Source: Filobacillus milosensis (GTDB lineage: Bacteria > Bacillota > Bacilli > Bacillales > Alkalibacillaceae). From it: a stretch of DNA of 64,000 bases. A program made the translations under genes and the position numbers. The stretch lies in contig NZ_SOPW01000008.1 in assembly GCF_004402015.1 (NCBI RefSeq), forward strand, positions 62,001 through 126,000, in the 5' to 3' direction. Below are positions 8,697 to 17,231 of the stretch, one piece after another; the first letter of the stretch is position 1, and each line of letters starts with the position of its first letter. The notes beneath the pieces are model-generated. The model searched no databases. It saw nothing but the letters and a program-made list of their open reading frames with translations, and was not told where the DNA came from.

Positions 8697-9269
8697 TTAT
8701 ATATTGATAAGGGCTCCATAAACGGCTTCACTAAAATGAATAATTGAAGGCTCAACATCATTTTCAATTAATATTTCTTTCATTTTACCTGAGGAGATCC
8801 TTTCATGTAATGGTGGTCCCATTTCCATTTCAATGGCTTCCCATTCAAGAATAAGTAGAGTTCCGTTTGGTCTCAGTATCCTTTTGAATTCTCCAAGAGC
8901 CTTTATTAAATTAGGAATTTCATGTACTACGAAGGCTATAAGGGCCTTATCTACAAGGTCGTCATTCAACCGTATATCCTCTAGGTCACTAATTACATAT
9001 TGGATATTGCCAATTTTTTCAGAATTAGCATTTTCCCTTAAGAGGTTTAACATTTTTTCCTCAATATCAACAGCATAAACTTCCTGTTCAGTTGCCTTTG
9101 CTAATGGAATGGTAAAGAAACCATTACCTGCCCCTAAATCAGCAATTATATTTTCCTTTTTAACCTTTAATTCTTTTACGACTTGTTCAGGTGAAACCAA
9201 TTCTCTACGTTTAGGATCTAATAACTTATCTGCTTTATCAGGTTTAAACCGATGTCCTGCCAATATCAT
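8697..9269 (-). CDS. Class I SAM-dependent methyltransferase
   Basis: A 190-residue protein with the SAM-binding motif I IIADLGAGNGFFTIPLA, an acidic motif II ending in AVDIEEKML, and the post-core segments typical of the UbiE/Methyltransf_25 group. The early HRFKPDKADKLLDPKRRELV stretch is common in small Bacillus and archaeal methyltransferases of unknown substrate. A GAAAGGTG site precedes the ATG; a GTG one codon earlier is also possible. The substrate cannot be inferred; the sulfur-metabolism neighbours upstream hint at a thiol or metalloid context. Confidence 0.85.
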   Translation of the reverse strand: MILAGHRFKPDKADKLLDPKRRELVSPEQVVKELKVKKENIIADLGAGNGFFTIPLAKATEQEVYAVDIEEKMLNLLRENANSEKIGNIQYVISDLEDIRLNDDLVDKALIAFVVHEIPNLIKALGEFKRILRPNGTLLILEWEAIEMEMGPPLHERISSGKMKEILIENDVEPSIIHFSEAVYGALINI

Positions 9270-9329
9270 CACACCTTTCTAACAAACATTTTAAGAGTAT
9301 AAAAAAAATACACACAAAAGTAGAACTTT

Positions 9330-10454
9330 CTAGCGTATTGCACAGCGATTTGGCCCTATTTCCATTTCACTTTGTTCCACTTCTTGACGTTTTAATTTCC
9401 CCATATTAAGTTGCCGTATTTCTTCATAAGAGTTTGGTTGTGGAGGTAATTTATCTGTGACTGCTCTTCTAAATTCACTTTCGTCTTGTATATTTAATCC
9501 ATGATTTTCTTTATATAACACACCTAATCTTTCAGATATACTTCCATCTTGGTTCATTTCATTTATACCCATATAATGCGCAGGAAGAACAACTAAATCG
9601 TCTGCTAATCCTTTATAAGTACCATACAGGGTATTTCTTAAGTCACCGACCCAGTCCTCTGCTTTACCTGCTAAATCTGGACGCCCAATAGAATCTACAA
9701 ACAATATGTCCCCGGTCAATAAATATGCATTATCAATAATAAAAGAGGTACTTCCAATTGTATGCCCCGGAGAGTATACTGCCTTAACTTTTGAGTTACC
9801 AACTGTTATTTCATCCCCATCATTGATTGGGTTAAATTCAAACAATACTTCCCCTGCATCCTTCGGGGGGAGATAGTATGCTGCTCCTAACTTATTTGCA
9901 ATTCTCCTTCCCCCTGAAATATGATCAGCATGAAGGTGGGTATCAAAAACATGTGTTAGTTCTATAGAATGATTCGTTAGAAATTCTTCGTAAGTATCTG
10001 TCATTCGATTAGTATCAACCAATGCACCTTTTCCATCAGAAATAATAAGATAGGAAAGACACCCCTTTCCTATACGTACAAATTGATAAAGAGCCCCACC
10101 GTTATTTAAATCTCCAACTTTAATGGGCTCCAAATGTTCACTCCATGCCCTCATCCCACCCTCAATCGAATAGATATTATCATATCCTTTTTGAACGATT
10201 TTCTCTGCAGCCATTAAAGAAGATTTACCCTTTGCACAAATAACATATAATTTTTCTCCTTTCGGTACTTTTTCCATTACAGTATCAATAACCTCCAACA
10301 ACTCACTTGAAGGTAAGTTAATTACTTCAACATTCTTCCCCTCTACTTTCCAATCATCAAAACTCTTCTTGGTTCGCACATCGAGGATGTATAATCGTTC
10401 GCCTTGGATGATTTTTTTTACTAGTTCCTTAACACCAATCATTTTTACACTCAT
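9330..10454 (-). CDS. Rhodanese-persulfide dioxygenase (MBL) fusion
   Basis: A 374-residue fusion. Residues 1-110 form a rhodanese domain with catalytic Cys73 in the loop CAKGKSS. Residues 115-340 form a metallo-beta-lactamase domain with HLHADH (H173, H175, D177, H178), GHTIGSTSF and TGDILFVDSIGRPDL, the pattern of ETHE1-type persulfide dioxygenases. Such enzymes oxidise persulfide sulfur to sulfite; the rhodanese then moves sulfane sulfur. In the well-known CstB the dioxygenase is N-terminal, so the order here is reversed. It is followed on the same strand by the methyltransferase and preceded by a single-domain rhodanese. Confidence 0.9.
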   Translation of the reverse strand: MSVKMIGVKELVKKIIQGERLYILDVRTKKSFDDWKVEGKNVEVINLPSSELLEVIDTVMEKVPKGEKLYVICAKGKSSLMAAEKIVQKGYDNIYSIEGGMRAWSEHLEPIKVGDLNNGGALYQFVRIGKGCLSYLIISDGKGALVDTNRMTDTYEEFLTNHSIELTHVFDTHLHADHISGGRRIANKLGAAYYLPPKDAGEVLFEFNPINDGDEITVGNSKVKAVYSPGHTIGSTSFIIDNAYLLTGDILFVDSIGRPDLAGKAEDWVGDLRNTLYGTYKGLADDLVVLPAHYMGINEMNQDGSISERLGVLYKENHGLNIQDESEFRRAVTDKLPPQPNSYEEIRQLNMGKLKRQEVEQSEMEIGPNRCAIR

Positions 10455-10485
10455 ATATCTGTACTCCTTTTTGAAAAAAGTATGT

Positions 10486-10797
10486 TTAGGCCTCTAAATC
10501 ACCTTTCCACTTACTCATTCCACCTGTCATATTTTTGATTTTAAACCCGCGCTCTTGTAACCATTCGCTAGCAAGTCCACTACGATTACCTGAACGACAA
10601 ACAATAACGTGCTCCTTTTCCTTTTCTATCTCATAGGTGCGTTGTATTATCTCCCCTAATGGGATATGACGAGCATTAGGGATTCGCCCTCCCATAACCT
10701 CATTATGTTCACGAACATCAATGATACTTTCGGCTTTTCCCTGCTTAATTAGTTCCTCAACTTCCTCCGGGGATATTTCTTCTATAGAATCAGACAT
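10486..10797 (-). CDS. Single-domain rhodanese sulfurtransferase
   Basis: A 103-residue rhodanese domain with active-site loop CRSGNRS (Cys67) and the DVRE and GGMSKWKG signatures. It transfers sulfane sulfur between thiols. It lies 31 bases upstream of the rhodanese-dioxygenase fusion in the same direction, so the two form a sulfide or persulfide handling operon. No CstR-type regulator is adjacent. Confidence 0.92.
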   Translation of the reverse strand: MSDSIEEISPEEVEELIKQGKAESIIDVREHNEVMGGRIPNARHIPLGEIIQRTYEIEKEKEHVIVCRSGNRSGLASEWLQERGFKIKNMTGGMSKWKGDLEA

Positions 10798-10925
10798 AAA
10801 CGAATACCTCTTTTCCTAAACTAAAATGCGTTGTTATTATGTGTAAAAGTTCCAAAAGTATTATTTTTCCCTTAAAGGACATAGTAAAAGTAAAATACCG
10901 GAATTTGCTCGAAGGGAGACTAACG

Positions 10926-11249
10926 ATGAAAAGATTTATGATTTTAATACCAACTTTATTATTTCTGCTAGTTGGCTGTGGGATGAACATGAATAATGAG
11001 GATATGATGGATAGTAGCCTTACACCGAATATGCTTGCAGATATGATGAATACCCCTGAAATGCAAGAAGCAATGGTTGATATAATGAGTTCTCCTGAAA
11101 TGCAGGATACTATGATTGAAACAATGAAAAACCCTGAAGTACAGCGCACAATGATTGAAAATATGCAAAGTCCAGAAATGAAAGAAGTTATGATTGAATT
11201 TATGCAAACTCCTGAAATGCAACAAGTTTTAAAGGAAGTAATAGACTAA
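10926..11249 (+). CDS. Small lipoprotein with five 13-residue repeats
   Basis: A 107-residue protein. ATG 10926 is chosen because GAAGGGAG precedes it and it gives a lipoprotein signal peptide (MKRFMILIPTLLFLLVGC). The mature part is almost entirely five tandem 13-residue units of the form xxPEMQxxMxExM. Regular Met and acidic spacing suggests an amphipathic helix, possibly binding metals through methionines. It resembles short GerD-like or PEMQ-repeat lipoproteins of Bacillus, but a function cannot be assigned. It is divergent from the rhodanese operon, and a terminator follows. Confidence 0.8.
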   Translation: MKRFMILIPTLLFLLVGCGMNMNNEDMMDSSLTPNMLADMMNTPEMQEAMVDIMSSPEMQDTMIETMKNPEVQRTMIENMQSPEMKEVMIEFMQTPEMQQVLKEVID

Positions 11250-11286
11250 AAAAGGGACGACAGTAGAGTTACTGTCACCCCTTTTG
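11248..11286 (+). terminator. Terminator after the repeat lipoprotein
   Basis: Long hairpin AAAAGGG...GACAGTA/TACTGTC...CCCCTTTT directly after the stop. Confidence 0.8.
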
Positions 11287-11345
11287 CGACTCTTTTTAAA
11301 TGTTATAACCAAGAATATCAATTAGTTTTGCAAAAATGTAGAATT

Positions 11346-12227
11346 TTAGAGTGTGTTATCAATCTCTTTTATTTTTTGTGGCCTGTTAACAAGATATATT
11401 CCAACCAATATAATAGCCCCACCTATTAATGTTGTGATATGCAGTTGTTCTTTTAATAAAAGCCAGCCAAATATTACACCAAATAAAGGAGCCAGAAATA
11501 GAAAAGAACTTACCTTCCCCGGATTTTCTTTTTGTAACAAAAAGAACCAAATAGCAAATTGCACAATTGAGGCCATAATCGCTAACCACAAAACAATCAA
11601 AATTGAAACGGACGTAATTACAATTTGAACTTGTTCAAATAAAGCACTTCCTATCAATAAAAGGAGACCACCAAATAACATTTGATAGGCTGTTAAAACC
11701 CATATATCAAATGAAGCCCCCCATTTTTTCAACAATAAGGTTGCGATAGCCCACGAGACTGCACTTAACAATCCAAAAAGGGTACCTAGTTGTTGAACAT
11801 CTAAGTTGCCACCTAGAGTAATAAATACACCAATAAATCCTACTAGAACACCTAACCACTGATTCCACCGATATTTAGTTCCTAAAAACAAAGTACCGAA
11901 TATAATAACAAGCAAAGGATTAGTAAAAGTTAAGATGGATGATTCTCCAGCCGTTATCGTGCGTAGACTTAAAAATATAAAGCCCATAACCCCAGTTGTT
12001 TGAAAAAAACCGACAATTATAATTTGGATCCATTCCCTTAGTTTTTTTGGGTGATTCCGTTTTAATAAAATAACCAATAACCCCATCAGTAAACCTGCAA
12101 GCGTGAAACGCAATCCAACCAAAAGTAAAGGTGAAATATAATTTAAACCTATCTTCCCAACAGCAAACGAAGACCCCATTAAACTTGTTGTTAAAACTAT
12201 TAATAAAATAAACAATGCTCTATTCAT
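11346..12227 (-). CDS. EamA (DMT) family transporter
   Basis: A 293-residue permease with about ten membrane helices in two EamA repeats, characteristic of drug/metabolite exporters. The start chosen is ATG 12227, preceded by AAAGGGGGACAGG; an upstream in-frame extension lacks a site. The second repeat contains the usual LFGVIFGWLLLKEQL segment. The substrate is unknown. It stands alone, with non-operon spacing on both sides. Confidence 0.9.
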   Translation of the reverse strand: MNRALFILLIVLTTSLMGSSFAVGKIGLNYISPLLLVGLRFTLAGLLMGLLVILLKRNHPKKLREWIQIIIVGFFQTTGVMGFIFLSLRTITAGESSILTFTNPLLVIIFGTLFLGTKYRWNQWLGVLVGFIGVFITLGGNLDVQQLGTLFGLLSAVSWAIATLLLKKWGASFDIWVLTAYQMLFGGLLLLIGSALFEQVQIVITSVSILIVLWLAIMASIVQFAIWFFLLQKENPGKVSSFLFLAPLFGVIFGWLLLKEQLHITTLIGGAIILVGIYLVNRPQKIKEIDNTL

Positions 12228-12485
12228 TTCCTGTCCCCCTTTCAATAACTCTTTAGTATATAATACAAGGTATAAAAAATCCCACCCCACTAACGGAGGT
12301 GAGACACTATTTTACTTAATAATCGCACTGGCACCTTTGCTTCATCTCATGTGCCAAATGTATGAGTCATTTCTCATTTTACTAAAATGAGTCATATAGT
12401 AACAAGGATTCCAACTTCAGATAATTATTGAACCATGAGTTCAAAATAAAATCACGTTTTTCCGTTGAAAATATTAACTATTTCT

Positions 12486-13256
12486 TTAAAATGCGTAATT
12501 AGTTACCCCTCCATCTATAAAGAGATTCTGACCAGTTATATAACTTGCACTATCTGAACTAAACATAACCACAGGGGCTATAAGTTCTTCTAATTGTCCT
12601 AGTCTTCTCATGGGTGTTCTATTCTCTAACAGTGTCCGAAATTCTTTATTTTCTAATGCGGTTTCGTTTAATGATGTTTTAAAAAACCAAGGACTAATCG
12701 CATTGACCGTAATTCCTTCGGTAGCCCATTCATTTGCCATTTGTCGCGTCAATTGAACAACACCTGCTTTACTTGGGCCATATGGAGTTCCCGATGATAA
12801 CGTTAATGAAGAAGCCACAGAGGCTACATTTATAATTCTCCCTGACTTTTGTTCAACCATATACTTTCCAACGGCTTTGGACATCAAAAATACTGATTTA
12901 AAATTAACATCCATTACTTTATCCCAATTTTCTTCTGATAAATCTAGTGTTGTTTCACGAACACTTGTCCCAGCATTATTAACAAGGATATCAAGATGCC
13001 CAAAATGTTCATATGCCTTGTTTACGGTTTTATTCACATAGTCACCATCCGTGACATCACAAACTAATGCTAACGTATTACGACCTGTAGCCCCGGAGAT
13101 TTCCTTTGCAGCATTACTCACCTCTTCTTCAGTTCTAGCAACCAATACAACATCTGCACCAGCATATGCCAACCCTTCTGCAAGAGTTCTCCCTATTCCT
13201 CTTCCTGCCCCTGTAACTAATGCTACCTTTCCACTCAAATCAAAATTTGCCTTCAT
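12486..13256 (-). CDS. SDR family oxidoreductase
   Basis: A 256-residue classical short-chain dehydrogenase with TGAGRGIG (15-22) for NAD(P), NNAG (93-96), and the catalytic Tyr159-x3-Lys163 in YGPSK. It ends with the family's ITGQNLFIDGG. Closest in style to gluconate 5-dehydrogenase or 3-oxoacyl reductase types; the substrate is not predictable. It is last in a three-gene operon after a DJ-1/PfpI protein and an old-yellow-enzyme reductase, a set typical of electrophile (aldehyde or quinone) stress responses. Confidence 0.9.
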   Translation of the reverse strand: MKANFDLSGKVALVTGAGRGIGRTLAEGLAYAGADVVLVARTEEEVSNAAKEISGATGRNTLALVCDVTDGDYVNKTVNKAYEHFGHLDILVNNAGTSVRETTLDLSEENWDKVMDVNFKSVFLMSKAVGKYMVEQKSGRIINVASVASSLTLSSGTPYGPSKAGVVQLTRQMANEWATEGITVNAISPWFFKTSLNETALENKEFRTLLENRTPMRRLGQLEELIAPVVMFSSDSASYITGQNLFIDGGVTNYAF

Positions 13257-13283
13257 CTTAACACTCCCTCATTTTCAAACTTT

Positions 13284-13967
13284 CTATCTTTTTTCCTTAT
13301 CAAGTGCTTTAACTAATTCTTCGCCCATCAATTTAGAAGAAAATGGATCACGACTTGTAACAATTTGATCATCTGCCCAAACAGCATAGGCTTTTTTGGT
13401 TACATCACCTTTATCATATTGAGCGATCTTTGCCATTTCTTGTTCTAGGCTGAATGGAAGAATATCAAGCAAGCCTTCTGGTTCTATTTCGTCTGGATAA
13501 CCCGTTACTTTTTTCCCCGCGATAATGCTTTTTCCATCCGGGCGTATTGTCCAGATTAGTGGGGCTGGACCATGACATTCTGCCGCAACGATTCCTTTAT
13601 TATCGTATATAGTATTGATAATTCTATGCAAATCTTCGTCTTTCACTAGATCATACATTGCGCCGTGACCACCTACAATCAATACAACATCATAATCATT
13701 TGGATTTATATCCGATAATTTCTGTGTTTCATCTGCACGCCCTGATTCATATAAGGACTTGAAAGTTTCCTCTGGATCATACTCTGGTAAAAAACTAGCC
13801 TGATCCACAGTTGGTTTTCCCCCTAGCGGAGAAGCAAGATCTACTTGATGTCCTGCTTTTTCTAAGGCTTCTAGAGGAGCAAAAAGTTCTTCGCCCCACC
13901 AACCTGTCTCATAACTATTTTCTTCATCTTTATATCCACTAGATAAAACTGCTAGTACTTTTGCCAC
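13284..13967 (-). CDS. DJ-1/PfpI (Hsp31-like) family protein
   Basis: A 227-residue protein with the nucleophile elbow AAECHGPAP (Cys131, His132) and the VLIVGGHG segment of the class I glutamine-amidotransferase-like superfamily. The N-terminal GWWGEELFAPLEALEKAGHQVDLASP matches the Hsp31/YraA-like branch, which acts as glyoxalase III or deglycase/chaperone. It lies 27 bases upstream of the SDR gene and 35 bases downstream of the OYE gene. A role in methylglyoxal or aldehyde detoxification is the natural inference. Confidence 0.9.
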   Translation of the reverse strand: MAKVLAVLSSGYKDEENSYETGWWGEELFAPLEALEKAGHQVDLASPLGGKPTVDQASFLPEYDPEETFKSLYESGRADETQKLSDINPNDYDVVLIVGGHGAMYDLVKDEDLHRIINTIYDNKGIVAAECHGPAPLIWTIRPDGKSIIAGKKVTGYPDEIEPEGLLDILPFSLEQEMAKIAQYDKGDVTKKAYAVWADDQIVTSRDPFSSKLMGEELVKALDKEKR

Positions 13968-14002
13968 TTTGTAACCTCCAATTTAACTTCTTATTTTATA
14001 TT

Positions 14003-15130
14003 TCAAACTTCAAAATCTTTTATTTTGGCATTAGGGCTTAATATTTTTTCAGGATTAAATTCTTTTAATGGTTCATCGTTCTTCACTCTTTTGACCCAAT
14101 CACCGTTAGCAAGTGCACCTTTCCCCAGAGTAATTACATCTGCCTCACCTTTGTAAATAATTGCCTCAGCCCTTTCTGGATCTTCCAGACCACCATTTGC
14201 AATGACAGGTAATTTTCCATATTTCTTGGCTAAGGCAGCAAGTGAAGGACCATCATCACCAAAAGCAGAATCTGTTGCCTTAGTCCCTTCTCCTTCAGAA
14301 AATGCAGGTTGCCATGCTTCGTATTCCGTAACATGAATGTAATCCAGACCTGCTTGTCCTATCTGACTAAAAATAATTTTTGCATCCTTTTCTTTGCCTG
14401 CCCATTTATGCGTATAATCATTTACCTTTCCTTGTGAAATACGAATACCAACTGTATAACTTTGGCCTACAGCCTCACGAACAGCCTTCGATACTTCAAC
14501 TAAAAGTTTAACGCGATTTTCAGTTGATCCACCGTACTCATCTGTTCGTTGGTTTGTGTAATCTGTTAAGAATTGATCTAATATATATCCATTTGCACCA
14601 TGTATTTCAATACCATCAAACCCTGCATCTTTTGCCCGTTGTGCTGCATCAACAAAACCTTTTATTAAATCTGTAATATCATCTTTTGTTGCCTCTTTTG
14701 GTTGAGGGAAAGATCCCTCTCCCCCATAGAATTTCATTTGTTCACCCTTTGGTTGAACAGAAGATGGAGCCAACGTTTCTTTGGTAAAACGATTTCCTTG
14801 AGATAGAGCACCTGCATGCATTAACTGAACAAAAATTTTACCTCCTTCTTGATGAACAGCATCGGTAACTTTTTTCCATGCTTGTACCTGTTCATTATCG
14901 ATAATTCCCGGCTGATCAAAGTATCCTTGACTGTACTTACTATCTGGATAAGTTCCCTCAGTAATGATTAATCCAAAACCTCCACGTGCAAATTTCGCGT
15001 AATAATCAACCATTTGGTCAGTTGCTAGCCCTTCTGGTGTCGCACTTGTTCGAGTCATGGGAGCAACTCCTACACGATTATCTAAAGTTGTATTTCCAAG
15101 GTTTAAATTATTGAATAAAATGGATGTCAT
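14003..15130 (-). CDS. Old-yellow-enzyme family flavin oxidoreductase
   Basis: A 375-residue FMN TIM-barrel ene-reductase: RVGVAPMTR near the start, FVQLMHAGALS, the GFDGIEIHGANGYILDQFL block with substrate-binding His and Asn, and a C-terminal VITLGKGALANGDWV. It reduces activated C=C bonds of quinones and enals with NAD(P)H. First gene of the OYE/DJ-1/SDR operon. The promoter lies in the 354-base gap to ydhK, where two TATCTCG-like half-sites flank AT-rich DNA (about 15243-15275) and may be an operator. Confidence 0.92.
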   Translation of the reverse strand: MTSILFNNLNLGNTTLDNRVGVAPMTRTSATPEGLATDQMVDYYAKFARGGFGLIITEGTYPDSKYSQGYFDQPGIIDNEQVQAWKKVTDAVHQEGGKIFVQLMHAGALSQGNRFTKETLAPSSVQPKGEQMKFYGGEGSFPQPKEATKDDITDLIKGFVDAAQRAKDAGFDGIEIHGANGYILDQFLTDYTNQRTDEYGGSTENRVKLLVEVSKAVREAVGQSYTVGIRISQGKVNDYTHKWAGKEKDAKIIFSQIGQAGLDYIHVTEYEAWQPAFSEGEGTKATDSAFGDDGPSLAALAKKYGKLPVIANGGLEDPERAEAIIYKGEADVITLGKGALANGDWVKRVKNDEPLKEFNPEKILSPNAKIKDFEV

Positions 15131-15484
15131 GTCATAATCCCCTTTCTTTTTAAAATACTGAATTATTATCTACAAGTATTTGATAATAATTCATGTATAA
15201 TACCAATATAAACCTAGTATCATCATTTACTTTTATCAAAGAATCTCGATTTAGAGATAATTTGGTATCTCGGATTATATCCCCTCAACAATTTCTTTGT
15301 CTAATAAAATGCTTTTTCAAACTCTTTTTGAAATATTGTGAGTCATAACAACTATATAACTCCCTACGGCTGGAATTAGTAAAAAAAATCCCCTTTACCC
15401 TGTACTATGGTAAGCATCATAATGGAACCAGTTTTTGACATCCGTTGGTAAGTTCATTAAAATCTTTCTTTGAGGTGAGAAATA
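15131..15484. promoter_or_regulatory. Divergent intergenic region between the OYE operon and the YdhK-like gene
   Basis: Carries both divergent promoters. Repeated half-sites AATCTCG, GAGATAAT and TATCTCGG around 15240-15278 form an imperfect inverted/direct array that could bind a stress regulator; no regulator gene is adjacent. No small gene seen. Confidence 0.35.
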
Positions 15485-16069
15485 GTGAAAAGAAGAAAAA
15501 TAATGTTTATTGTAGTTTCTTTGATTATTGTGTTTACGCTTTCTGCATGTGGTGGTAACACTGACAAGGAAAAGGCAAATGAAGGGACAACTTCAGATGA
15601 AAGTACTCAAATGGATCATGCAAATATGGATCACTCTAGTTCAGGTGAAGTTCCTAATGACCTAAAAACAGCAGAAAACCCAACATATAAGGTAGGAAGT
15701 AAAGTGATTATTAAAGAAGGGCATATGGAAGGCATGAAGGGTGCAGAGGCAACAGTTGTCGGTGCCTATGATACCGTTGCATATGCTGTTTCTTACAACC
15801 CAACTACTAGTGGAGAAAGAGTAACAAATCACAAATGGGTTATCCATGAAGAAATTCCAGAAGCAGGTGCAAAACCATTACAACCCGGCGCAGAGGTAAC
15901 TTTAGAGGCTTCACATATGTCAGGAATGGATGGTGCAACTGCTGAAATTGATTCAGCCGAAAAGACAACTGTTTATATGATTGACTATACTCCAACAACT
16001 GGTGGAGAAAAGGTGACCAATCATAAATGGGTAACAGAAAGCGAACTAGCACCACTTGAAAACAAGTAA
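15485..16069 (+). CDS. ydhK: YdhK-like lipoprotein with two DUF1541 domains
   Basis: A 194-residue lipoprotein: GTG start at 15485 with a GAGGTGAG site, then a lipobox ending LSACGG. A His/Met/Asp-rich segment (DHANMDHSS) precedes two tandem DUF1541 units, each ending in a KVTNHKWV-type block. In Bacillaceae this family is often found with copper-resistance genes, and the His/Met-rich linker would suit metal binding, but the function is unproven. A CsoR-type repressor lies about 0.9 kb downstream. A terminator follows. Confidence 0.88.
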   Translation: MKRRKIMFIVVSLIIVFTLSACGGNTDKEKANEGTTSDESTQMDHANMDHSSSGEVPNDLKTAENPTYKVGSKVIIKEGHMEGMKGAEATVVGAYDTVAYAVSYNPTTSGERVTNHKWVIHEEIPEAGAKPLQPGAEVTLEASHMSGMDGATAEIDSAEKTTVYMIDYTPTTGGEKVTNHKWVTESELAPLENK

Positions 16070-16089
16070 TTCTAATAAAGAACAATAGA

Positions 16090-16124
16090 AAGAGCATATT
16101 TCGCAGATTGGAATTGCTCTTTTT
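16090..16124 (+). terminator. Terminator after the YdhK-like gene
   Basis: AAGAGCA...TGCTCTT hairpin followed by T residues. Confidence 0.75.
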
Positions 16125-16210
16125 CTGTGGTCACTTTAAACAATAGGCTTTTCTTTCCATTGAAGCCCACAAATAATGACTCGTACCCTTTAAGATACTT
16201 AATAGTTTTG

Positions 16211-16771
16211 TTATAAATTTCCCTTGATAATCTTCCTTAACAGGTACAAAAGGTATATGGAAATCCCAGTTAATATGATTTTCCCCTGCCATGTAAATTC
16301 AGTAATTTGCAAGACTGAGTATCCTTCAATAATTAATGCAGGTATTTTCCCAAGTGAACTGGCAAGTGAGAATAGTATTAAAGATACTTTTCCCATAGCC
16401 GAAAATAAATTAATTACCCCCGATGGGATAAACGGGAGCAACCTCAAGGAAAGAATAAGAAGAAAGGCTTTTTTTCCTTCTACCTGTAATAATCTTTTGA
16501 CCTTTGGAATCGCTTCCATAGAAATTGTCTTCGGTAATTTCCTAAAACCCTGCCGATACGCATAAAAAGAAACAATTGCACCTAATGCCTCTCCCACAAA
16601 TGAAATGACCAGACCATACCAAAAGCCGAAAAAAATAATATTTGCAGCGGTTAAAAACACACTTGGGATAACACCAGCAAGGCTAATAAAAATATTAATT
16701 AGTAAACTTATTAAAATTGCAAAACTAGAATACTTCTATAGGCGAATTTTAAGAACTTCACAAGTAATCAT
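16211..16771 (-). pseudogene. TVP38/TMEM64 (YdjX-like) membrane protein with in-frame stop
   Basis: Family features are clear: GVIPSVFLTAANIIFFGFWYG, the SFVGEALGAIVSFYAYR segment and LRLLPFIPSGVINL. TVP38 proteins are DedA-related membrane proteins of about 200 residues. The family-like sequence extends upstream of the longest open frame (KYSSFAILISLLINIFISLAG) to an in-frame TAG at 16736-16738, with a possible ATG at 16771 further upstream. A GTG near 16660 could still make a short form lacking the first helix. I regard it as inactivated. Confidence 0.7.
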
Positions 16772-16875
16772 TCCACCGATGTTTCACAAAGTTTAATTTT
16801 TAGTATTACATGTATCGTTTATTGGTCTGACTCTTAGTTTATTTGCTATAGGATCTTTGAAAGTGAGGATTATTT

Positions 16876-16936
16876 AGTTGACCTTTTATATATAATCCCC
16901 TAAACTCCCCTTATAAAGCATCCCCCCTAGGGGGTT
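16876..16936 (+). promoter_or_regulatory. Promoter and CsoR-type operator
   Basis: CCCCCCTAGGGGG (16922-16934), a G/C palindrome flanked by A/T, matches the style of CsoR-family operators, and it lies just upstream of the start of the csoR-like gene. A TTGACC box at about 16878 and a TAAACT box at about 16901 (17-base spacing) give a plausible sigma-A promoter, so binding would block transcription and allow autoregulation. Confidence 0.65.
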
Positions 16937-16950
16937 ATAAGGAGGAAAAA

Positions 16951-17220
16951 ATGTCTGGTCACCATAAACACAGAAAAAGCATTGTTAACCGTCTAGCAAG
17001 AATTGAAGGACATGTTCGTTCAGTTAAGGAAATGGCCAAAGAGGATCGTGACTGTAGCGATTTACTCATACAAATAGCGGCTATACGTTCGGCTTTGGAT
17101 AATTGCGGAAAACTGATACTAAAAGACCATTTAGAAGGATGTGTCACCGAAGCAATAATGAAGGGGGATAAAGAAGTATTAAAGGATTTAAATGATGCCA
17201 TAGACAAATTTATAAGATAG
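16951..17220 (+). CDS. CsoR family metal-sensing repressor
   Basis: An 89-residue all-helical DUF156 repressor. Cys35, His60 and Cys64 reproduce the C-H-C spacing of the Cu(I) ligands of CsoR (25 and 4 residues apart). That argues for copper sensing rather than the two-cysteine persulfide sensor CstR, which lacks the His. Residue Cys52 is extra. It is followed 11 bases later by a MATE transporter that it probably regulates, and preceded by a G/C palindrome suited to this family. Confidence 0.88.
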   Translation: MSGHHKHRKSIVNRLARIEGHVRSVKEMAKEDRDCSDLLIQIAAIRSALDNCGKLILKDHLEGCVTEAIMKGDKEVLKDLNDAIDKFIR

Positions 17221-17231
17221 GGAGAAACCCG

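Noticed and set aside
10790-11149. Minus-strand frames opposite the repeat lipoprotein
   Set aside because: They reflect the 13-residue repeat in antisense (Ile/Ser- or His/Phe-rich) and have no start signals.
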